From Microglena sp. YARC (taxonomy: Eukaryota; Chlorophyta; Chlorophyceae; Chlamydomonadales; Chlamydomonadaceae), in the NCBI GenBank assembly GCA_022414725.1, contig CM039466.1, positions 19,716,970-19,780,969 on the forward strand: a stretch of 64,000 nucleotides of DNA, read 5' to 3'. Shown here one piece after another: positions 12,673-24,600 of the stretch. Numbering within the stretch: the first letter of the stretch is position 1; each line of letters opens with the position of its first letter. The position numbers and the translations under genes are program-made. The notes below the pieces were generated by a model. The model did no database searches. It was not told the origin of the DNA and saw only the letters and a program-made list of their open reading frames with translations.

Positions 12673-15600
12673 GGGGGGTCGGGGGGGGGGGGGGGGGGAA
12701 AGTGAGTGAGTGTTGGTTGTGCATGGCAGATATAAGGTGGGTGCCTGGGGAAGAGGTGTATAGGAGAGTATGGGGGGGGCGGGCCAAGGGGCCCAGGGGT
12801 GAGTGCAGGGTGGTGGTTGTGGTAGGTAGTGTGTGTGTGTGGGGTGGGGGTGGGATCTCTCTCTGGGGGAAGTGAGTGAGTGTTGGTTGTGCATGGCAGA
12901 TATACAGGTGGGCTGGGAGAGAGCGGTTGGGAAGCGAGGCCAAGGCAGGGTGAGTGAGGAGGTGGTGGTTGTGGTAGGTATGTGTGTGGGGGTGTGAGGG
13001 NNNNNNNNNNNNNNNNNNNNNNNNNNNNNNNNNNNNNNNNNNNNNNNNNNNNNNNNNNNNNNNNNNNNNNNNNNNNNNNNNNNNNNNNNNNNNNNNNNNN
13101 NNNNNNNNNNNNNNNNNNNNNNNNNNNNNNNNNNNNNNNNNNNNNNNNNNNNNNNNNNNNNNNNNNNNNNNNNNNNNNNNNNNNNNNNNNNNNNNNNNNN
13201 NNNNNNNNNNNNNNNNNNNNNNNNNNNNNNNNNNNNNNNNNNNNNNNNNNNNNNNNNNNNNNNNNNNNNNNNNNNNNNNNNNNNNNNNNNNNNNNNNNNN
13301 NNNNNNNNNNNNNNNNNNNNNNNNNNNNNNNNNNNNNNNNNNNNNNNNNNNNNNNNNNNNNNNNNNNNNNNNNNNNNNNNNNNNNNNNNNNNNNNNNNNN
13401 NNNNNNNNNNNNNNNNNNNNNNNNNNNNNNNNNNNNNNNNNNNNNNNNNNNNNNNNNNNNNNNNNNNNNNNNNNNNNNNNNNNNNNNNNNNNNNNNNNNN
13501 NNNNNNNNNNNNNNNNNNNNNNNNNNNNNNNNNNNNNNNNNNNNNNNNNNNNNNNNNNNNNNNNNNNNNNNNNNNNNNNNNNNNNNNNNNNNNNNNNNNN
13601 NNNNNNNNNNNNNNNNNNNNNNNNNNNNNNNNNNNNNNNNNNNNNNNNNNNNNNNNNNNNNNNNNNNNNNNNNNNNNNNNNNNNNNNNNNNNNNNNNNNN
13701 NNNNNNNNNNNNNNNNNNNNNNNNNNNNNNNNNNNNNNNNNNNNNNNNNNNNNNNNNNNNNNNNNNNNNNNNNNNNNNNNNNNNNNNNNNNNNNNNNNNN
13801 NNNNNNNNNNNNNNNNNNNNNNNNNNNNNNNNNNNNNNNNNNNNNNNNNNNNNNNNNNNNNNNNNNNNNNNNNNNNNNNNNNNNNNNNNNNNNNNNNNNN
13901 NNNNNNNNNNNNNNNNNNNNNNNNNNNNNNNNNNNNNNNNNNNNNNNNNNNNNNNNNNNNNNNNNNNNNNNNNNNNNNNNNNNNNNNNNNNNNNNNNNNN
14001 TGGGCCTTGGTAGGGGTTTTGTGGGTGATAGGGTGATAGGGAGGTGGTGCAATAATGGTTGTGGTAGTTGGGGGGTTTGTGGGTGGTAGTAGTGAGCTCA
14101 CCTGCGAACGGGTGTGGCGTTGACGGGCCTTTCTGAAGTGACTGCACACCCATCAGATCTTTGAGGTGGTATGGGGTTGTTGGGGTGGGTTGGGGTGGTT
14201 GGGCTGGTGGGTTTTGTGGGTGATAGGGTGCAATCATTCAGGGAGTCTCGTGGATGGTGGTAGGGTCGGTAGGGATTGGATAGGTGGTGTGTAGCTGGTG
14301 AGGTTAGCTGCGAGTTTGGACGGGTGGTTGGCTGTGCTGACGGGGGCCTTGTCGAAGGATCGAACTGCCAACACATGCAGATATTTGAGGTGGGTTGGGG
14401 GAGTGTTGGGGGGCGGCCGTGATGGTGTTGAGAGTGTTGTTGGGGTGGAGAAAGGTTTTGTGTGATAGGAAGTGATAGGAGAGGGGTTGGGTTTGGTGGG
14501 TGAGTGGCGTTGTGGGTGGTAGTCTTGGAGTGAACCCTGACGAAGCGGGTGTGGCGTTGACGCGGCCTTTCTGAAGGTGACTGCTCAACACAGGACCATA
14601 AGACAATGCGTCGCTAGCAGAGGTGAAGAACGGCCGTAGAACATGACAGTGTCCGCATGGTGACGGAATTGGGGTGTGGATGGGCAGTGTAGGTGGGGAT
14701 TCTTGCTCCTCGGCCATAACTGCAGGCTTAGGTGCATCAATTGTGAGGGCGACGGCTGCAAGAAGCGTGGCGCAGGAATGATGAGAGATAGTATAGAAGA
14801 TAATATCAGTTTTGGGATTTGATTGAAAATTCGAAATTGTAAATTTGAATCAAGTTAATTGCAGTAGTGGGTGGCCTTCTCAGACTGCCCATGACTCGCC
14901 ACGCTCGGGAGAGGGGGTGTGGAGATGGTGAGGGCGGCCTTGCAAGCGGAACGAGCTGGCAAATGCAGGGGATGGGAATAATAGTAATGTGAGATGTTAG
15001 GAATATCGAAAGATTTGTAGTGTTGAATTGAAATTGCGAAATTGAGTTTAATCAGATAATATACAGTAGTTTGGGGTTGCGCTGTGTCTGCATCGGGCTC
15101 GGCAGTCGGGGGGGCGTTAAGTGGAAGGCGGCGAGAGTTGGGTCTGCAGCACCGCAATGCGAGAGGATGGAATGATGTAAAATGTAGGAGGTGTACGAAA
15201 AATATGAAAAGTTTGGATTTTGAAACTTGAAATGGTGCGGAGACATTGTTGTGAGAGGGTTTGAATCAGAATGCTCGTGGATGGGATGGGATTGACTGCC
15301 CTGGCATTGGTCCTCCGCGGACGGGGCTGGGAGGGGGAGGGTGGGGTGAAAGGACAGAATAGAAAAAAAACGGGAGAATGTTGTTGTTGGGGGGCGCCTG
15401 GGGACTGGGCTCGTGAATTATGTAGGGGGGCTTGCAAGTCAGATACTGCAAATGTTGCAGATATAATAGGAAAATATGAAAGTTATGGATTTCTGAAATT
15501 TGAAACTTCGAAAGATTATGAAATTTGAATAGATAATTTGGGCAGTCAGTGTGGGGTTGGCTTGCGCGCCTGCATCCTCCCGGCACGCTTCGGTGGCATC

Positions 15601-18600
15601 AACGGGAGGCGCGCGCTAAGCACCCTGCAAGGTTGAAAACATGACAACTTAAATAATCTGTTTTGAATTTTCGAATTTTGAATTGCATAAAATGAATGTA
15701 GGGATTGGCCAGTAATAAGTGGGGTCGTTGCTGCACTATATGGGGAGCGGCTTAACTGGGCTCCAAAAATCCAAACTGCGCATGACCAGGAATGACACGT
15801 GTATTGCTCTGAATCTTATACCGCTGTAATACAGCTGACAATCACTGAGCCCATCCGGCCCACCAAATCATCTCGTACATACTGTTTTTTGTTATTTACT
15901 TATATTCTATATGGGGAACTAGATTAACACAAATACAGTGCATGTCCTTGTGTCAAACAACCCAAACCTGTAGTGTCTGGTATCTGCTGAAAGACCGTTG
16001 TTAAATACATGAGCCCATGCTGACAGATCTTTTCTCGCATTAAGGCTGGATTGTGTGACTTTAATGGGGGCTAGATCTTAACTAGATTAGCAATAGATGC
16101 AGTTAAGACTCTGTCTTCCGGATGAAGCAGCAGGCGCGACGATCCTATGGAGAGAGCATGCTGAACAATCATATTCGTACAACCTGTAGTTCTGCAACTT
16201 TTATGAGGGGCTAGATCTGAGCTAGTGAGTTGACATACTATCACAGGTCCGATGGGCCTTGGGCTGAACAACTGTAGCGAACTATTTGTTATCACCATGC
16301 TGAAGGGGGAGACAGCGGCTGACAGATGCACGAAGCCCATGCGGACAAGCAATCATCTCGTACAACTGTTTTTTGCTAATTCGCACTTGAATATTCCTAT
16401 TATGGGAACTAGATTAAACACAAATACATGCATGCCCTCGGCGACGCAACGTAACCTGTAGAGATGATGATTAAGGTTCCTGCTGAAAGACAGCCCGAAA
16501 ATGCAGAGCCAAGTCAGACCAAACGATCATTTTCGCGGAACTGGATTTGTGACATGTCAGGGCTGAGATCCGACTAGATACATCAAAATATAGTTCAGGC
16601 CTTTGTCCAACCTGAACCTGTGAAGACGTCAGTCTTCCCGCTGAAAGACAGCCCGAACAAATCATGAGCCATGCCGTACAAACATCATCTCGTACAACTG
16701 GTGGTCTGAGGAGAATCTCGGCTGGTGGAATGTCATCAACGGAGCAGCTCCACAATGGCTGTCTTCTTAGCTTGTAAAATCAGGCCTCAGGCCAATACAA
16801 CACCTGATGTTCAAAGAAAAATAGGAGGAAAATGTGCTGTAGTGGGTGGGTAAGGTGGGCAGGCTGGTGTGTTGGCGGGGGTGGGTGGGAGGGGGGGGGG
16901 GGGGGGGGGGATGGGAAATGCATGTGGTGTGTATGTGAGTGTGGTTGTGCTCGTAGTAGTGTAAAAGGTAGCTCTGATCAAGCCACACCACAATCATGTC
17001 TGCCAAATTCAGATTGTGTAATCAAGCTCAGTTACACAACACCCTGTAAGCCAAGAAAATGGGTTTAGCGCACTACATACACATGTGCGATCAAGCTGTG
17101 GAACTTTTGGAGGCCCAATTGAATTACGATTACAATTACAATTACAATTACATACAGATTTAAAAATTAAACAATAAACAGAATTACAAGGGTCAAACTG
17201 AAATTGGACGTAAAACTGTAAGGGTTGTAAAGTATGATATTGTACCAGGTTTATCATAATGACACATCCTACAATAAGCATATGAATACTATAGTCCAGT
17301 GGCCGTACAGGTATAACAACGTATGTACAGATGTCTCTATTATACATGCGCCTGAATTATCTTGTTGACCAGTAAGGATATTGACAGCCATAAAAAGCTT
17401 GAAATGTGGACTCGACTTGCGTCCTGGCATCCTGGAAATCCGATTGAACTGCCAACAAAAAGGTTCCAACATTACTAAATGCCACAACATAACTAAGATG
17501 CACAAACACAAACCATAAACATCAACTAAATGCCCACACACATAAAAATGACACAAACACACAAACAAATAAAATGCCTAAAACAAACACAAACCATAGC
17601 TAAATGCCACAACACACATACAGTAACTAAATGCCACAAACACACAAACTACTAAATGCCCAAAAACACACAAACATAACTAAAATGCCACAAACACACA
17701 AAACATAAATAAATGCCAAACACACAACATAAAATGCAACAACACACAACAATAACTAATGCCGAACAACAAACACAAACATTAACTAAATGCCGGACAC
17801 AGACATCAAAAACATAATAAATGCCACATCAACACAAACATAACTAAATGCCGAACACACAAACATAACTTAAATGCCACAAACACACAAACATAAACTA
17901 AATGCTCAAACACATTAAAATGTCAACTAACAGAACATAACTAATGCCACAATAACACAAACATAAACTAAAAATCTAAACACATTAAAATGTCACTTAA
18001 CAAACGAACATACTAAATGCCTTCACAAACACAACATGTTAACTAAATGCCAATACACATAATGAGGACAACATAACCTGAGCAAGTCTCTAATAATGCG
18101 AAGGAAGAGCGGCACGTCATAGACAAGAACTTGCACAGGTTATATGAAGTAATGGTGTAGAAATGACTGACCAAAATGTGGGGGCATCCGCACCTGGGAA
18201 CAATTCGCGAATGATACCCTGAAGAAAGGGCACGTCATGCGACACAGAATTTGCACAGGTTGGACGTCGATGATAGACCGCAGCACTCTGTACGAATTCA
18301 TCCCTCCCGAGGGAACAGCGAACGCTTGTAGGGTTGCCTGCAGCGGCGCAGAACCGCCAATCACGGCCGCATCGGCCGAACGCAACGCGGAGGGACGTGG
18401 ACAGATGGGTTCCACAAGGGTTCCCAGAAAGAATAAGTACCATAGGACAATAACGAGACACATTGCGCACCTGGAACAAGTCGCTAATTATGCCCTGAAA
18501 GAAGCGGCACGTCATGGCGACAAAGAATTCTGCACAGGTTGAGCTCGGCGATGAAATAAGGAACTGCAAGCATCAGTACGATTCGTTCCTCCGGGGAAAC

Positions 18601-21600
18601 GAAGCTTGAGGTGCCTGAGCGGCGCAGGAATCGCCATCACGGCTCGATGCGTAAGTCGTAAGTGGTCTGGCTTGAGAGCTGCTCGGAAGAGCTTGTAGCA
18701 CTGGACTGATCTTTTGGACATCGGCGAGCGATAGATATCTCCGTAAGAAAAGAGGAATGATCTCGGCGATCATGCGTATGTCCGGGACCATCGATGGCCA
18801 CAAGTGCGGAGAAGGAGGGCCGTGAGATTGTCGCAGGGGGTTTTAAGCTCGTGAACGAGACCTGTGAGCGGGGGAGGGGTGGGGTTTGAGAAGGGGTTGA
18901 GTTGGTGTAGGTCGTGTGGTGTGGGGGGGGGTCTGTTTGGGTGATGCGAATCAAACGGCAAGAAAGGGGATCGCATTGGCGACGCTGCGCGGGAGAGGCT
19001 TATGGTTGTCGGGTACTCAGAGCGACCATGCATAGCGGGGGAGGGGTTGGGTTAGCCGGGGTGAGTTGGGCGTTAGGTGTGTGTGGGGGGGGTAAGTAAT
19101 TGGGTGAATGCGATCGCGGCATGGAAGGGGAACACCTAACATGGCCACGGTGCGGAGAGGCCTGAAGGTTGTCCGGGTAGCTCGTTAACGTACGCCTGTG
19201 TACCGGGGAAGAGGGTGGGGGTTCTTAGCGGGGTGGTTGGGCGTAGGATGTGTGTGGGGGTAAGTTTGGGCGATGCGATCAATCGGCAAGAAGGATCATC
19301 AGTTGAGAAGGGTGTTGGAAGAGGCCTTAGGAGAGTTTTCCCGGTAGCTCGGAGCGACCGTGCAAGTAGCTACATATTGGGTAAAACCTATTGTAAAACA
19401 TACGTACACAAACAAAAACGGGGACAGAGGGCGAATAACTCACACAACACGAAGCAAGGACATACGTACCTGCCATAGCATGCATACCGGGATTCATCGG
19501 TGATAGAAGCACCAAGCACTCCACTTCAGCTGCATCTCCCGTCATAATAATATGTAACATACATATGTAACATACATAACACACACAAGACCGGGAAGGG
19601 TCCCCTTAACACCACGCCCCCCGGCGTTGTGACAACACAGGGGATCACAGCATACGTAACCTGCATATCGCCAGGTTTCATGTGATAGAGCCCAAGGGCT
19701 TCCACTTCAGCGCCACTCTGCCGTTACACACATATTGTAAAAATACGTACACACACAAACGGGAACAGGACACAACGTACCTGCATAACCGGGGTTCATG
19801 GATTAGTAGAGCATCACACACACACAAACACCACAACACACGCACACACACAGTTGTGTGTGGTTAGGCAGTCCACTGTAGCAAAAATTGGAAATACGAC
19901 ACCTGCATATTCCGGGGTTCATGAGGGGTGATTGAGCACCAACTCCACTTCAGCTGCATCTCCATCATATAAAACTGTAACATACATATTGTACTGACAT
20001 ACGTACACACCTAGACGGGAGGGTCACTTTACCCACGCCCCTCCAGCGTTTTTGGTAGAGCCCCCACCTTCTGGGGGCAGGAGCCCCCATTTCCTCATTG
20101 TCCGCTCGACTGTCTGACCAATGGGATGAAGCAGACACGTCACGCGCAACGTCTCGTTACTAACGTCGCTTCCCTTGCCACCGGTGTGCCTGTCCCCCTC
20201 GCTATCACTCTCCCGCCAGTTTCTCAGGTGTCGCAGAGTCGACGACTGTATTCGAACTTGTTTTTTGTACACACAAGTTGGGAACACAGGTCATACGTAC
20301 CCTGCAGATTCCGGGGTTCATAGTGATAGAAGCACCAAGCGCTCCACTTCAGTGCATCTCCGTCCTTCGAAATACGAAGTTTTTCTGAGCTTGGCGGCGA
20401 TCGCGACGTGGATGTCCCATAACTTTGAGCCATAGATGCAGCTGGTGTTCAAAAGTGCGAGTGAGAGTAGCCAAATTTAAATGTAAGCTTTAATAAATTT
20501 AGAAAATGCAGCTGAAGTTAAAGTGCGAATGAGAGTTGCAAATTTAAATGCAAGCTTGATTAATTAGAGATGCTGCTGTTATAGTGAAATAGTACGATGA
20601 TAATTGCAAAAATAAATGTAGTGACTTAAAACAGTTAAAATCAAGGTCAAAATAAGTTTACATGGGTCAATATAGGGTGTAACATGTGCTTTAATTAAGA
20701 AGTAGTAGGAGGTCTAACAGCAGTGTTTACACAAGGCCCAACATACCTGCGCGCCAACCACAGACAGGGACCACTCAAAGGTCAAATGCGATTCGAACTC
20801 ATCGAAAGCAATGTCCATTCAGTGACATTAAGACAATTTAAAAATAAGACAAAATTACCATTCCTGTTCACCGTCAAATATGCATTCATTATTCCTTAAA
20901 AAGATGCATTCAGGATTCATTAAATGCCCGGTGAACTATAGCTAGCTCGCTACGCTGTGGTGTCCTTAACATCACGTCCTGTGAGTAACTGATATCACAG
21001 ATTAACAATTTCAATTCAATTTCGTTGAATGCCAATTTAAATAGTAAAGGACTCAAAGCGAAGTGTACAGATATTTAAATAGTAGAAGGACGTCAAACTA
21101 AGTGTTACAATATTTAAAAGTAGAAGAGGACGTCAAACTAAGTGTGTACAGATATTTAAAATAGTAGAAGGACGTCAAACTAGTGTACATCCACCCACGA
21201 GCTGCGCGCCACCACAGACAAAACCTCAGGTCGATGCGATGAACTCAAATCGAACACGCCCACAAGGGGCGCCCTGAGGCCCGCCAGGCCCTTGAAAACT
21301 TGCTGCTCCATTGGCGATGTAGTCCATGAGTCTGAACAGTTGAATACCACGCATTGGCCGCGCAAGGGCCTGGCCAGGTCCTGGTAGTCTCGGTCTTACC
21401 TTAGTGTTTTGAAAGCAGGGTTGGTGTGGTGTTGGGTGTGGTGTGGTATGCTTGGCTTGTTGGTTTGGATTGGGATTGGTTTGGTTTGGTTTGGTTGGTT
21501 GGTTTGGTGGCAGGGTTAAGCTGGAACAGTTGGAATACCACGCATTGGTGCGCAAAGGGCCTTGGCCAGTCCTTGGTGGTCTCGGTCTTACCTAGGATTG

Positions 21601-24600
21601 GAAAAGAAGGTTTTGGTATGGTTTGTGTGGTGTTGGTTTGTTCGGGATCGTTTTTTTTTCTCTTTTTCTTGTTTGGTTTGGTTTGGGTTAGGTTAGGCAG
21701 TCGAAAACAACTCAATTGGCAAGGCGCAAGGGCATACAAGTGTTCCTTGGGTGGTCTCGGTCTTACCTAGGGTTCGAAAACGAGGTTTGGTTTTGGTTTG
21801 GTTTGGTTTTGGTTTGGTGTTGATTTGATTTGATTTGATGTGTGGTTTGTTGGTTTAGTTTGGTATGGATTGGATTGGGTTTGGTCGGTTTTGTTTTGTT
21901 TGGCCCTGGTTTGGTTGATTTGGGTTGGGTTAGGCGTTGAAATAAACGCATTGGGCGGCGCAAGTGGGCTTTTGGCCAGGTCCTTGGTGGTCTCTCGTCT
22001 TTACCTGGATTGCAAAGCAGGTATTAAGTTAGTTTGGTTTGGTTGGTTTGGTTGGTTGGTTGGTTTAGTATGGTTGGTTTTGGATTGGTATGTTTGGTTG
22101 GTTGGTTTGGTATGGTATGGTTGGGCTTGGTTTTGGATGTAATGGCTGGTTTAGTTGGGTTGGTATTGGTATGGTAATGGTTGGGTTGGTTTGGTTTGGT
22201 TGGTTGGGGTTTGGTCTTGGACTGTTTGGTTTTGGTACTGTTTTTGGTATTGGTACTGTTTGGTATGTTATGTTATCGTTATGTATGGTATGGTATGGTT
22301 TGGTTTTGGCTTGGCTTGGTTTGGTTTTTGGTTTGGGCTTGGCTTTGTTCGGTTTGGTTTGGTTGGTTTTTGGTTGGTTTGGTTGTTTGGGTTGTTTGGT
22401 TTGGTTTGGTATGTTTTTGGTACAAGTTGGTAAGGTATGGCTAGGTAATGGTATGGTAGGTATGGTACTGGTATGTTTGGTTTAGTTTGGTTTGGTTGGG
22501 TATGGTATGGTAGGTTTGGTATGGTAGGTTTGGTTTGGTTTGGTTTGGTTCAGAACAGTTTGGTTGTGTTGGGTTTGGTAGGTAAGGTATGGTATGGTAT
22601 GGTAGGTATGGTTAGGTTTGGTATGGTTCGTTGTATAAGAATGGATCGGGTTGGTTGGTTTGTTTATTTGTTTGGTACAGTTTGGTATGGTATGGTAGTG
22701 GTATGGTTTGGCGTTGGTGGTTTTGGGTTGGTTTTTGGATTGGATTGGATAATTTCATATTGAAGACCACGCATTGGTGGCCGCAAGGGGCACACATGTT
22801 ATGTCATCTGAAAAGCCAGAAACAAGAATGACAGCCTCTTACCAGTCCAGCAGGTCCCCTCTGCTGGTGGGTGGTGGGTTGGGTGGGGTGGGGGGGCAGC
22901 AGGGGGGGTTGTGGTGGCGGGTTGGGTTGGGTGGGGGTGGGGGTGGAAGAGAGGGGGGGCACAGGGTGGGGTGGGGTGGGGTGCGGGGGGCAACTATGGT
23001 AATCGGTTGTGAAACATGCCGAGGACAAGATAACGAGCACTCATACAGGTCTCAAGTTGGGTCCTTCTTGGGGGTGGTTTGGTGTGTTGTTGGTGGTTGT
23101 TGGTGGGTGTTGGTGTTGGTGTTGTGGTGTTGTTGTTTGTGGCTGGCACAATGTAGATTTGACTTCTGGGAATCCCTGGACAAAGATAGATGTAGCGCAT
23201 CTGGACCTTGTTCCAGTTAGCTTGCTGGGGTATGGTGTGGTGTGGTGGTGGTTGTGTGTGTGGCGTGTGGTGTGGTGTGTGTTGTGTGTGTGTGTGTGTG
23301 TGGTTGTGTGAGAGTGTGGTGTGTGGGGGGGGGGGGTGGGGGGGGGCACACGCAGGGTTAAATCTATCCTGAAAAACACCAGAAAACAATATAAAGCCTA
23401 CTTTACCAGTTGCTTGGCGGGGCTCGGTGCTTCCTCCCAAGTTCATGGGATGGACCCCATGAGGGTTCGGTACGCAGCGGTCTGTCAGGCGGGGAATGAT
23501 GGACCAGGCGGGAGCCTGTTGCCGAGTACTCATACCGAGGGGGGGGGGTGGTGGGGGGGGGGGGGCCGGTTGGGGGGGGTTGGGGTGGGGGTTGGGGGAA
23601 GGGTGGGGGTGTGTGGTGGGGTGGGGGGGGGGGGTGGAATGGTGTGTGGGGGGAAGGGGGGACAAGCGAGAGCTGTTGCCAAAAGGTACCATAACCTGGG
23701 GAGCGGCGGGTTGGGTGGGTGAGTGGGCGGGTTTTGGGGGGGGTGTGGAGGCGGGGGGGGTGGAGGGTGGGGAGTGGGGATGGAGAGGCACTTACCCATA
23801 CTCCAGCATGCTGCTGCATCATTTGTATGTGTGACGTGGTGTCCTAATCCGTTTTCTCCGGGCGGGGTGGTGATGGTGGTGATGGTGTAGGGTGGTGGTG
23901 GTTGTAGTGGGGTAGAATGGGTGCGTGTTGGTGTTGGTGTGGGTGGTCTTGTGTTGGTGTTGGTGTGGGGGTAGGGAAACGTTGTTGGTGTTGGTGGTGG
24001 GGGTGGGGGGGAGCGTGTGTCGGTGTTTGGTGTTGTGGAAGAGGACTTAACCAATACTCAGCAACTGCTCATTCATTCGCATGCGGACGGGTAGTGTCGC
24101 CTGTCGCTTCTGCCGGGCAAGGGGTGTGGTCGTCGGTGGGGTACGGGTGGGAGATGGTGTCGGAGGGGTGGTTGGTGTTGTGTGGTGGTGGTTGGAGGAG
24201 GCTTACCTCCTATACTCAGCACCTGGCTCATCATCGCATAGCGGACGGTGGTGTCCTGTCGGCTTCCTCTGGGCAAAGGGCGTTCTCTCCAGTAAGTCCT
24301 TTAGCTGTGCGTCTTGCCAGCTGAAGTCGTTGCCGTCTGTGACCTTCTCCTTCACCATGTTCGACAGCCTTTATCCCTGGCAGCAACGAATAAACTAATT
24401 AATAATTTATTTTATTAATAATTACATAAGAAGAAACTAATCAAAACATTCATCTTCATTAATAACAATTCGATTTAGAAGTAATTCCATATCTAAAATG
24501 CATCTGATCGAAGAACCAAAATCTAAGCATTCCAGAAAAAAAAACACGTTCCGAAATACTTGTTTTTTATTACCAGCCTTCCATGGGCCTTCTTTTAGAT

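Noticed and set aside
11698..14237. Very long minus-strand open frames of 580-830 residues
   Set aside because: They run through the 1,000-N gap and through repeat units whose length keeps the frame open; the sequence outside the N is His/Pro/Thr repeat translation.
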